From the NCBI GenBank assembly GCA_964426875.1, contig CAYRSB010000023.1:1-31708 (forward strand): 31,708 nucleotides of DNA, read 5' to 3'. Of this stretch, positions 1-6,560 are shown in pieces. The DNA comes from Caldatribacterium sp964426875. GTDB taxonomy: Bacteria > Atribacterota > Atribacteria > Atribacterales > Caldatribacteriaceae. The notes under the pieces were generated by a model, which was not told where the DNA came from, did not search any database, and worked only from the letters and a program-made list of their open reading frames with translations. The translations under genes were made by a program, and so were the position numbers. The first letter of the stretch is position 1, and each line of letters opens with the position of its first letter.

Positions 1-104
1 TGGCTTAACGCTGCTTTAGTAACCAGTAAATCTTGTAGGGGGATTTTACACATAGAATTAAACTGAATCATCGAATGGTATTGATAGCTCTTTCAAAAGT
101 GGAA

Positions 105-116
105 CATCCCTCCTTC
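105..116 (-). other. Ribosome-site-like GGAGGG plus ATG of a dead reading frame
   Basis: On the minus strand AAGGAGGG is followed directly by ATG (105-107), but the frame stops after four codons (M-F-H-F-stop). It lies just downstream of the epimerase relic and may be the 5' end of the next gene of the same dead cluster. Nothing else recognisable was seen in 1-180. Confidence 0.25.
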
Positions 117-189
117 CCGAGTTAAAGAATATCTTTTGTAATCTTTTGAGGTCTTTTTGGGTGAAAAGAGGGCGACAAACCTTACCAAA

Positions 190-1075
190 GAAGCATCGAA
201 GACCTCAAGAAAACTGGCACATCGCTGTCAGCCCTCTTTTTCCCTTCCATAACCCAGGAGGAGCTCAATAATCCCTCCTTCCATAGAAATACGCGGATAC
301 CAGCTAAGTTTAAGGACCTTGGAGATGTCAAGACCGAGAACTTGTGGCTTTCTCTTCCCCAAAGGGTCAAAAATGCAAATTTCCAGCACTTTTAGGTCGA
401 GTTCTTTACAGACCTCTCAATAGAGATTTGCTAAGGTAAGAACGCAAAGAAGTGTCCCTCCGCCCACGTTGTAAACGGTATTCCAGTGTTGCTCTTGCCG
501 TGGATCTAAGAAAAAACAAAGGGTAGAGACTGCATTCTGAACATGGAGCAAATCAGGAACGTCTTTCCCTCGCAATAAACAGGAAAGAGATCCCCAAAAA
601 TAGCAAAACGGGCAAACCAGTGAGGCAATTCCTTATCTTGCATGAAAATTCCCCATCCGTAGAGACGGGCAAAACGCAGGATAACAAATTGAAGCCTTTT
701 CTCCAGCTCTCTGTGTCCAAAGTTCTCCAAGGTACTTGGTTAAGCCTAAACGTTTTCAGGACAAAGAATACATGCTTCGTGGAAAGGAGGAGAGTCACAG
801 AAACCACATACCTCTTGGGTAGAACAATACAAGAATTGATGAATCCCAAGGGTTAACGCTGCTTCAAGAAGTTTTTCTGTACCCTCTACGTTAATCTTCT
901 TAGCTATTTCGGGGTGATGTTCACAAAATTCAATACCTCTAATGGTGGCCAAGTGAACTACAACTCTACGCCTTTCAAAAAGATTTGTATGTTGCAGGAT
1001 CGCAGAGATCCCCAATCAGGTAGCGAATTCTTCGATCATAAGCGGTATACCGCTCAAGAATTGGTAGTTCAAGAA
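190..1075 (-). pseudogene. NAD-dependent sugar epimerase/dehydratase relic
   Basis: This is a decayed extended-SDR (nucleotide-sugar epimerase) gene read in several minus-strand frames. Near 1050-960 a frame reads YLIGDLCDPATYKSF then LKGVEL. After an in-frame stop it resumes as VVHLATIRG and INVEGTEKLLEAA, then FLYCSTQEVCGF (about 960-820), the usual Rossmann-fold order including the Ser-Thr-x-x-x-(Y to C) region. ILRFARLYGWG follows near 700-640, and the C-terminal signature LDISKVLKLSWYPRISMEGG lies near 335-265. The N-terminal glycine-rich NAD motif is missing: the recognisable part starts almost where the upstream ATP-grasp relic ends, suggesting a deletion. At least four frame changes or stops are needed. 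Such enzymes interconvert UDP- or dTDP-sugars for surface polysaccharides. The family call is secure; the substrate is unknown. Confidence 0.8.
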
Positions 1076-1087
1076 TACTCGCGCTGT

Positions 1088-2090
1088 CTATCCTCTTTTC
1101 CAGGTTCCCATACCCTGAGAATACAGTATTTCTCCACATTTTCGATCCACAATGCAGTCCCCGATAAATCGAAACACAATCTTTGTGGTGTCGATGCAGA
1201 GAATGTCTTGTAATTTTTCGACAGTCTCTCCTTCAAGATAACGGATCATCGCCTCACATTCTCGAAACCCCAGAGCAGTCCGCATTCCAGTAATTCTGGT
1301 AAAACGAGGGTTCAATTCGAAAATCTTGAATCCCTTCGTCGTTACTTCTCCCTGAATGTTCAAGAGACCAAAGATTCCAACTTCGCAAAGCGCATCGGCT
1401 ACTCTCCCAAGAACTACCTCTACCTCAGGCATTACTTCAGGTTCAACTCTATGGGGATACTCTTCTTCAGGAAATTTCTACTCACAAATTTCCCCAACGT
1501 TTCCCCTTGTAGACCCTTCAGGATATATGTGCAGAAATTTCGTGTTCTTGCCGGAGCTCTCCGAGGGGGAAAATATCCTCTGGACGAAGGAGACACTTCC
1601 CCATTGAACGGAAACCAAATACTCTTGAAAAACATAGCTCTGCGGCTCCTGCAGGTTAGAAATTTCCCTCCAAGAGAAGAAAACCCTCACTCCTAGAGAA
1701 CTCGAACCGTCAAGGGACTGGCCAAGATGGAAAAGCCATTTCTATCAACGAGACCTTCTAAGCCATCAAGAGCCACAGTTTCGGCAAAGGACAAAGCTCT
1801 TTCCTTACAAAAACGGTACGTCTCAAGTTTATTACGAGAAATCCAAATACATACCTCATCTGCAACAATGATCCGACAATCGAGTTCTTTTTGGAGCTCA
1901 TGCTTTATCCGCGATAGGGGTAAGAGTTCTGGATCCGAGCCTGGAAAAAGACGATCAACACCCTCCCGAGCCCAGATCTCAAGACTCCGTGTTGTGTAAT
2001 CCTCTTTTACTGCCGGGGGCACAATATAACCTCTGTAACAAAAAGTAAAAACGGCGCTTTGAAAAATGAGATTTCTATGTACGAATAGAA
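1088..2090 (-). pseudogene. ATP-grasp (carbamoyl-phosphate-synthase-like) relic
   Basis: This relic lies upstream of the epimerase relic on the same strand. From about 2060 the frame reads CYRGYIVPPAVKEDY, then LFPGSDPELLPLSRIK, IIVADE, and KLETYRFCKERALSFAET (2022-1693), the N-terminal and linker part of ATP-grasp proteins related to the CarB large subunit. After a stop, another frame gives QSYVFQEYLV (about 1640), the middle of the grasp domain. A third frame (1475-1088) gives PEEEYPHRVEPEV, GLLNIQGEV and FKIFELNPRFTRITGMR, the metal and ATP-binding end of the fold. These enzymes ligate a carboxylate to an amine or thiol using ATP. Next to an epimerase the likely original setting was cell-surface or small-molecule modification. 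The frame breaks and a poorly defined start make the gene non-functional. Confidence 0.8.
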
Positions 2091-2416
2091 GTCTTTTAAC
2101 CCTATCCCTGAGTTTCTTCCCTCGAGTAACCCAGGTCTACTATACTATGGTTACTGTTTTCAGAGTGGTCCCTTTTCGGATTTTGGCCCTTCGGAGGATT
2201 AGTACAGGCCTTCTACAGATGATTTTCGCTTTGGGACTTCTCTATTTCCCTGGTACGAACTATAGGAACTCACTGGTACAAGACTTGGGAAACCTCATGG
2301 GAAAATCCCCTGGAAATTCTAAATTCTAAAAAGGCGCTATGCCTGGGGAGAACTTAGCCGGGACGAATACGAACGGATGAAAAAAGACCTCACAGGATGA
2401 CCCCCCATTCCTTTCG
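2091..2416. other. Intergenic stretch without recognisable content
   Basis: Open frames here give only low-complexity translations with no motif. The minus-strand N-terminus of the ATP-grasp relic may once have extended here, but no conserved block is visible. Confidence 0.4.
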
Positions 2417-2425
2417 TGGTACACT
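2417..2425 (+). promoter_or_regulatory. Extended -10 promoter for the nucleotidyltransferase/HEPN pair
   Basis: TGgTACACT is an extended -10 box ending 6 nt before the ATG at 2432. No Shine-Dalgarno sequence fits in the remaining 6 nt (attttc). Transcription would start at or beside the ATG, so a leaderless message is inferred. No good -35 box is seen. Confidence 0.5.
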
Positions 2426-2431
2426 ATTTTC

Positions 2432-2788
2432 ATGAAACTCGAAGAAATTGTGGCCAAAAAGAAGGCTCGAGAAGAGAAGCTCCAGGATGCCCTGAGGCGG
2501 ATAACTGCCCAGCTGCGAAAATGGGGTGTCTTGAAGATTGTCCTTTTTGGTTCTCTGGCACGTGGAATCGTTGACTCCCAGAGTGACCTTGACCTCCTTG
2601 TGATTATGCCATCCTCACAAACAAGCAAAGCGTGGATGGACCAGATTTATCAGCACGTTGAGCGGGACGTGGCCACTGACATTGTGATTTACTCTCAGGA
2701 TGACTTTGAAAGAATGCTTCCGGAGAGTGTGTTCTTGCAGGAAATACTTCGATCAGGAAAGGTGATTTATGAGGAAAACCCCTCGTGA
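2432..2788 (+). CDS. Minimal nucleotidyltransferase (MNT) domain protein
   Basis: This 118-aa protein belongs to the pol-beta-type nucleotidyltransferase superfamily. After a charged N-terminal helix (about 1-35) comes the strand IVLFGSLARG followed by SDLDLLV: the conserved Gly-Ser and the Asp-x-Asp metal-binding pair (about residues 45-65). A later acidic strand, TDIVIYSQDD, can supply the third carboxylate. The length is typical of stand-alone MNT proteins. Its stop overlaps the next gene, a HEPN protein, by 20 bp, the usual arrangement of MNT/HEPN two-gene modules. In characterised MntA-HepT pairs the MNT protein is the antitoxin and AMPylates the HEPN RNase. That role is inferred here, because this HEPN partner is nearer the PF05168 type. 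The ATG has no ribosome site and is probably leaderless. Confidence 0.85.
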   Translation: MKLEEIVAKKKAREEKLQDALRRITAQLRKWGVLKIVLFGSLARGIVDSQSDLDLLVIMPSSQTSKAWMDQIYQHVERDVATDIVIYSQDDFERMLPESVFLQEILRSGKVIYEENPS

Positions 2789-3200
2789 AGAAGCCCTGCG
2801 ATGGCTCACGCAAGCTCAGGATGAGTTCGACGATGCTGAATTTCTTCGTCAGAGAGGACGTTTCTACCTTGCCCTCTTCCACTTCCAACAGGCAGCCGAA
2901 AAAGCCCTCAAGGCGTATCTGTATTTGCGCATTGCCGACCGACAGGTCTTTTTCACCCATTCCATCAATGAACTCCTCCAGATGACTCAGGAACTCGATA
3001 GTGATTTTGTCCCTCTTGCCCGGACCAAGAAACTCGACCAGTACTATATCCCAACACGTTATCCGAACAGCCTTCCGGGCGGGGTTCCTTCCCGTTTCTA
3101 TACCGATCCAAAGGAAGCCGAAGAAGCAATGCTCCTTGCCCGAGCGCTTCTTGAAGTCGTCACTAGAAAAATTACTGAGGAAAGAAAAGATACGCCGTGA
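2769..3200 (+). CDS. HEPN domain protein (partner of MNT)
   Basis: This 143-aa, largely helical protein has the HEPN pattern: an N-terminal helix W-L-x-x-A-x-D-E-F-D-D-A-E-F, then the helix FHFQQAAEKALKAYL, and the late motif YYIPTRYPN typical of PF05168-type HEPN proteins. An R-x5-H arrangement (RQVFFTH, about residues 57-63) fits the R-x4-6-H signature of HEPN ribonucleases, although the position-specific Asn is absent. It is translated with the MNT gene, overlapping it by 20 bp. Two roles are possible: an RNase toxin held in check by the MNT protein, or a non-toxic substrate-binding subunit of the transferase. The sequence does not decide between them. The module looks intact, while both flanks hold broken genes. 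Confidence 0.82.
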   Translation: MRKTPREEALRWLTQAQDEFDDAEFLRQRGRFYLALFHFQQAAEKALKAYLYLRIADRQVFFTHSINELLQMTQELDSDFVPLARTKKLDQYYIPTRYPNSLPGGVPSRFYTDPKEAEEAMLLARALLEVVTRKITEERKDTP

Positions 3201-3209
3201 AAACGCTTT

Positions 3210-3687
3210 CTGGATCATCGTTCCCTTTTGGCTATCGTGATTCCCAGCAAATTGTCGATCGCCGAAGTAAATTCGTGGTGATGTGCATTGGAAGTGCGTG
3301 ACCTTCGCCATCCCCCCAAGATTTTCGGGAGGTCTGGAAAGAGAGGGCCAGCTCCAGTCCCATACAGCAAGCCGGGATTCTCTTCATGCTGACGGGAATT
3401 TTGCTACGCTTCGCCCTGTCCTCACTCTGAGCAAGCACTGCACCCCGGACATTGCTCTGGCGGAAAACCACAGGCTCGTGCAGAAAGGCATTTATCGCTT
3501 CATCCGCCCATCCCAGTTACATCGGAGAAATTCTGGCTTTTGGGGGAATAGCTCTGGTCTTCTGGCATTTTCTTTCCTCAATTTTTATCTTTTTCTTGCC
3601 CTTTCCAGGTTTCCTCTATCGGGCATCTTTAGAGGAACAAAAACCTTTGAAGCTCTTTTGAGGAGAATGCCGGAAGTACATGAGTAA
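3210..3687 (+). pseudogene. Isoprenylcysteine methyltransferase-like membrane protein relic
   Basis: Three plus-strand frames carry successive pieces of one ICMT/PEMT-like methyltransferase. Frame one (about 3360-3440) reads IQQAGILFMLTGILLRFAL. A second (about 3425-3510) reads CTPDIALAENHRLVQKGIY then RFIRP. A third (about 3510-3665) reads SSAHPSYIGEILAFGGIAL and ends LYRASLEEQKPLKLF. Together they restore the family hallmark R-H-P-S-Y-x-G with the following membrane span and the C-terminal Glu-Glu. At least two frameshifts separate the pieces, and the N-terminal membrane segments are hardly recognisable. The intact family methylates a cysteine carboxylate or a small substrate at the membrane using S-adenosylmethionine. 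Confidence 0.78.
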
Positions 3688-3714
3688 AACCAGGCGATTT
3701 ATATATAGGATAAA

Positions 3715-4101
3715 TCACTTCCTCAAGGCGTTTTCCACCGCTTTGAGAAAGGCCTTGCTTGACACGGTGGCACCACTCACGGCATCCACTGGCAAGGCGC
3801 TGGCTTTTTTGAGGCGCACGACGAGTTCTTGGTAAACGACCGGGATGGAAATTCGGGAGGAAGAAACTAGCTTCACGTCCACAATGGCATGGTCCTCGAC
3901 CCTTACCTCCACCTCACAGGTAAACCGCCCCTTCACATATTTTCCTCGATACACACCATCCTCAATGGTAAAAAGGTCGATCGCGTTGAGGGTCAAGTTC
4001 TGCGTTTCGTAAAGTCCATAGGTGAGATATCCCCAGAAGATGCCAAAAAGGGCCACGAGAATTAATAGAACAAGAAGAAGGATTTTCCAAACTTTTTTCA
4101 T
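3715..4101 (-). CDS. Membrane-anchored FMN-binding domain protein
   Basis: This 128-aa protein has one N-terminal membrane helix (about residues 5-27), then a periplasm-side FMN-binding domain (PF04205 type). The C-terminal motif DAVSGATVSS (about 106-115) matches the D-x-x-S/T-G-A-T site where ApbE-type flavin transferases attach FMN to Thr through a phosphoester. The preceding strand and helix (VYRGKYVKGRF, VDVKLVSSSR) match the domain. It resembles single-domain relatives of RnfG/NqrC, so a role in extracytoplasmic electron transfer is likely, but no Rnf, Nqr or reductase gene is adjacent. It is transcribed divergently from the glycosyltransferase. The ATG has no Shine-Dalgarno and TATAAT lies 6 nt upstream, so the mRNA is probably leaderless. 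Confidence 0.85.
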   Translation of the reverse strand: MKKVWKILLLVLLILVALFGIFWGYLTYGLYETQNLTLNAIDLFTIEDGVYRGKYVKGRFTCEVEVRVEDHAIVDVKLVSSSRISIPVVYQELVVRLKKASALPVDAVSGATVSSKAFLKAVENALRK

Positions 4102-4107
4102 GATTCC

Positions 4108-4113
4108 ATTATA
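4108..4113 (-). promoter_or_regulatory. -10 box of the FMN-binding protein gene
   Basis: A perfect TATAAT on the minus strand ends 6 nt before the ATG at 4101. No ribosome site lies between, implying a leaderless transcript. No convincing -35 box was found. Confidence 0.5.
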
Positions 4114-4130
4114 CGCTCTTTGGGATGCAA

Positions 4131-4160
4131 TTGCTACACACTAAGGTAATGTGTTACATT
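4131..4160 (+). promoter_or_regulatory. Promoter and possible operator of the glycosyltransferase gene
   Basis: TTGCTA (4131-4136) and TACATT (4155-4160) are 18 nt apart, with a TGt extension before the -10. An imperfect inverted repeat covers the same spot: TGCTACACACT (4132-4142) against AATGTGTTACA (4148-4158), 8 of 11 pairs. A regulator bound there would block the promoter. The GTG start at 4181 follows GAGGGGAGGG. Confidence 0.4.
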
Positions 4161-4180
4161 CCCCGTGAGGGGAGGGTACC

Positions 4181-5749
4181 GTGAAAATCACCATCGGGGA
4201 TCTTAAAAATCGAAGGGGATGGCTCCTTGCTGGTATTTTTGCCCTGGGGATATTTGTGCGGTTTTTTCTCTTAGGGGTTATCCCACCGGGATTGAATCAG
4301 GATGAAGCTTCCATCGGGTACGATGCCTGGGCCTTGCTCCACTATGGAATCGACCGGAATGGTTTCCATAATCCAGTTCACCTCGTTTCCTGGGGGAGTG
4401 GGCAAAATGCCCTCTATGCATATTTGTCCATGCCCTTTATCCGGATTTTTGGTCTGAACGTCTTTTCGGTGAGATCTCTGAACGCCCTGATGGGATGTTT
4501 GTCACTCTTTCTCTTCTATGACCTGATGAAGAATCTCACCGATAGAGATACAGGAATCGTAGCGCTTTTTTTGCTCGCCATAAGCCCCTGGCATATCATG
4601 ATGTCCCGCTGGGGTTTAGAATCAAATATTTTCCCTGCCTTCTTACTGCTTGGAATATGGCTTCTGGTTCGCTCTCTTCAGCGGGAATTTTTTCTCCTGT
4701 TGGCTTTCTTTGTTTTCGCCCTATCTCTTTATGCCTACGGAACGGCGTACTTCTTCGTCCCCCTTTTTCTCCTCTGTGTGTCATGGTATCTTCTTCGACA
4801 TGGCAGGGTGAGGATACCAGTTCTTTTTCTGGGGAGCGCAATCTTTGCCCTGGTAGCCATACCGGTGGCCCTTTTCGTGTTCATCAACTTCCAGGGCCTT
4901 GATTCTATCATCACCCCCTTCTTTTCTATACCACGATTGCCGACCCTCAGGTTTGGTGCAGTTTCATCCCTTTTCGGAGGACGGTTCTTCACCGAATCCC
5001 TGACAAATTTCCGGGACCTTTTGGATCTCCTTTTCCTCACCCAGCATGACGGTCTCATCTGGAACAGCATTCCTGCCTACGGATATCTCTTTCTCTTCAG
5101 TCCTCCCTTTCTTCTTTTTGGGTTTTTCCATACCCTCCGTACCCAAAAAATGTGGACTCAGTTCAACCCTCTGTTTCTGCTCGTCGTCTGGTTTCTAGTG
5201 GGGATGTTTTTGGGGATAGTGACCAGGGTGAACGTGAACCGGGTGAATGCCATTTTCCTGCCAGCCATTTGCCTTGTGGCAATAGGAATTTCCTTCCTTC
5301 GAGAACATGCCAGAACATTTTTCCGGTATCTCATACTTTGCTACTGCCTCTTTTTTGCCTCTTTTCTCTACAGTTACTTTTTTATCTATCCTATCAATGC
5401 TGGGCCGGCCTTTTTTGAGTCCTTTGGCGAAGCGATTCAGTATGCCCTGAAAATGGCCCCACCGGAAAGTAAGATTTGTATCACCGATACTGTGAACATG
5501 CCCTATATCTTTGTCCTCTTTTATGAGCACACCGACCCAAGGGTTTTTCTTCAATCAGTAACCTATACGAACCCCAAGGCGCCGTTTCGGGCAGTACAAT
5601 CTTTTGACCGTTACTGCTTTGGAATCTGGAAAGAGAACCTCCAGGGCAACGTCTTCATCCTCCACAATTCCGAAGCATCCCTTTTCGAGCATTCCATTTT
5701 CACTATCCAGAAGTTCCAGTACTACTCGGTTGCCATACGAAACCAGTAA
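4181..5749 (+). CDS. GT39-like (PMT_2) membrane glycosyltransferase
   Basis: This 522-aa GT-C-fold integral membrane protein has about eleven to twelve hydrophobic segments beginning at residue 14. The first extracytoplasmic loop contains PPGLNQDEASIGYDAWAL (about 34-51), with the Asp-Glu that is the catalytic/metal motif of the dolichyl-phosphate-mannose mannosyltransferase and ArnT-like families. The last hundred residues form a soluble tail. The family transfers a sugar from a polyprenyl-phosphate carrier to protein, lipid or glycan on the outer face of the cytoplasmic membrane; the acceptor here is unknown. The GTG start was chosen because GAGGGGAGGG lies just upstream and the hydrophobic core begins soon after. 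It stands alone, divergent from the FMN-binding gene. DNA downstream is degraded. Confidence 0.85.
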   Translation: MKITIGDLKNRRGWLLAGIFALGIFVRFFLLGVIPPGLNQDEASIGYDAWALLHYGIDRNGFHNPVHLVSWGSGQNALYAYLSMPFIRIFGLNVFSVRSLNALMGCLSLFLFYDLMKNLTDRDTGIVALFLLAISPWHIMMSRWGLESNIFPAFLLLGIWLLVRSLQREFFLLLAFFVFALSLYAYGTAYFFVPLFLLCVSWYLLRHGRVRIPVLFLGSAIFALVAIPVALFVFINFQGLDSIITPFFSIPRLPTLRFGAVSSLFGGRFFTESLTNFRDLLDLLFLTQHDGLIWNSIPAYGYLFLFSPPFLLFGFFHTLRTQKMWTQFNPLFLLVVWFLVGMFLGIVTRVNVNRVNAIFLPAICLVAIGISFLREHARTFFRYLILCYCLFFASFLYSYFFIYPINAGPAFFESFGEAIQYALKMAPPESKICITDTVNMPYIFVLFYEHTDPRVFLQSVTYTNPKAPFRAVQSFDRYCFGIWKENLQGNVFILHNSEASLFEHSIFTIQKFQYYSVAIRNQ

Positions 5750-5839
5750 TAGACTCCACAGGGAGACCGTCCCGACTGAGAAGACAGAGAACCAAAAAGA
5801 GGGGATGAACGTGAGGTGTTTTTTCCATAGTTATCCCAT

Positions 5840-6150
5840 TTATTCAACGTAGTAGCCTCTCATCTCAATTGCCGTAAATCCCCGAAGTCTTCTTGCTCCT
5901 GGTCTCTTGTTGATCCCAGAGAATGAGGTATAAAGCTTTCTCGCTTCTTTCCTATGGGCAAATACCACCACTTTCTCTCCTCCACCATCAATTCTGAGAG
6001 CCCTGCTGCCTCGCCTTCTTCTCTTTCCCCACTCTCTCCGCAATTCCCCTGTAGTCTTCCCTTTGCACGGTGGCCTCCCTCCTTTCTTTGGCCTTTTTCA
6101 GGAAGACTATCGCATCGCTGAGAATACGCCTGTCAAGAGAAATGGGTTTA
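5840..6150 (-). pseudogene. Frameshifted relic of an unidentified protein
   Basis: Two adjacent minus-strand frames look protein-like. The upstream one (about 6145-6010) reads ISLDRRILSDAIVFLKKAKE then REDYRGIAERVGKEKKA. Joined by a frame change, the downstream one (6043-5840) reads ALRIDGGGEKVVVFAHRKEA and ends INKRPGARRLRGFTAIEMRG plus YYVE. The charged, helical character is that of a real protein C-terminus, but the family was not recognised. It may be a scrap of a mobile-element or housekeeping gene. Confidence 0.35.
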
Positions 6151-6290
6151 ATTCAGAGGAAATTATCGAAGCTCTTTCAAGAAACAGGAGATACAATATG
6201 AACCGCAATATCCCACCCAGTGATGCTATAAAAGCGTGCCTTGAGGTAAGGGACTCCTGTTTTGACCGGACACGATGAATGGAGCCATAA

Positions 6291-6318
6291 GGTAGCCTCA
6301 ATAGGCCCAAAGGCTACC
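6291..6318. repeat. 8-bp inverted repeat
   Basis: GGTAGCCT (6291-6298) and AGGCTACC (6311-6318) are perfect inverted copies around a 12-nt loop. No T-run follows, so it is not an ordinary terminator. Function is not evident. Confidence 0.5.
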
Positions 6319-6492
6319 AAAGGGATTCTACATCCAAAATCGGACTTGACCTGGGTTTCCTCTTTTCTCTCTAATGGTTTTCCTAAACCAATAACACCCG
6401 AGGGATACTCACCCCCTGCGACAGCTGTTTCACTCCCTCAAAGTACTGCGGACGAGACTCTGGTTTTTCTACACCCCAGGTATAACAAGCTC

Positions 6493-6521
6493 TTGACAAC
6501 CGATGACGTTTTTTGTAAAAT
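6493..6521 (+). promoter_or_regulatory. Consensus sigma-70 promoter of the sugar operon
   Basis: TTGACA (6493-6498), a 17-nt spacer and TAAAAT (6516-6521) form a near-perfect housekeeping promoter 40 nt before the GTG of the LacI-family gene. It is the strongest promoter seen in the window. Confidence 0.85.
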
Positions 6522-6530
6522 TTGCGCAAA
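6521..6530. promoter_or_regulatory. Likely LacI-family operator
   Basis: TTTGCGCAAA is a perfect 10-bp palindrome with the central CG step typical of LacI/PurR-family operators. It lies directly after the -10 box and covers the expected transcription start, so binding by the downstream LacI-type protein would repress its own operon. Regulator identity is inferred from proximity. Confidence 0.5.
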
Positions 6531-6560
6531 ATAAAAATTTTTAGCAAAGAAGGGGAAAAT

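Larger units (their letters stand above)
5750..6480. other. Degraded intergenic region
   Basis: About 730 bp without an intact gene. It contains a possible minus-strand relic (5840-6150) and an 8-bp inverted repeat (6291-6318), described separately. The remaining open frames are short and low in recognisable content. Confidence 0.5.

Noticed and set aside
2066..2329. An 87-aa plus-strand frame before the MNT gene
   Set aside because: There is no ribosome site, no domain and only simple hydrophobic composition.
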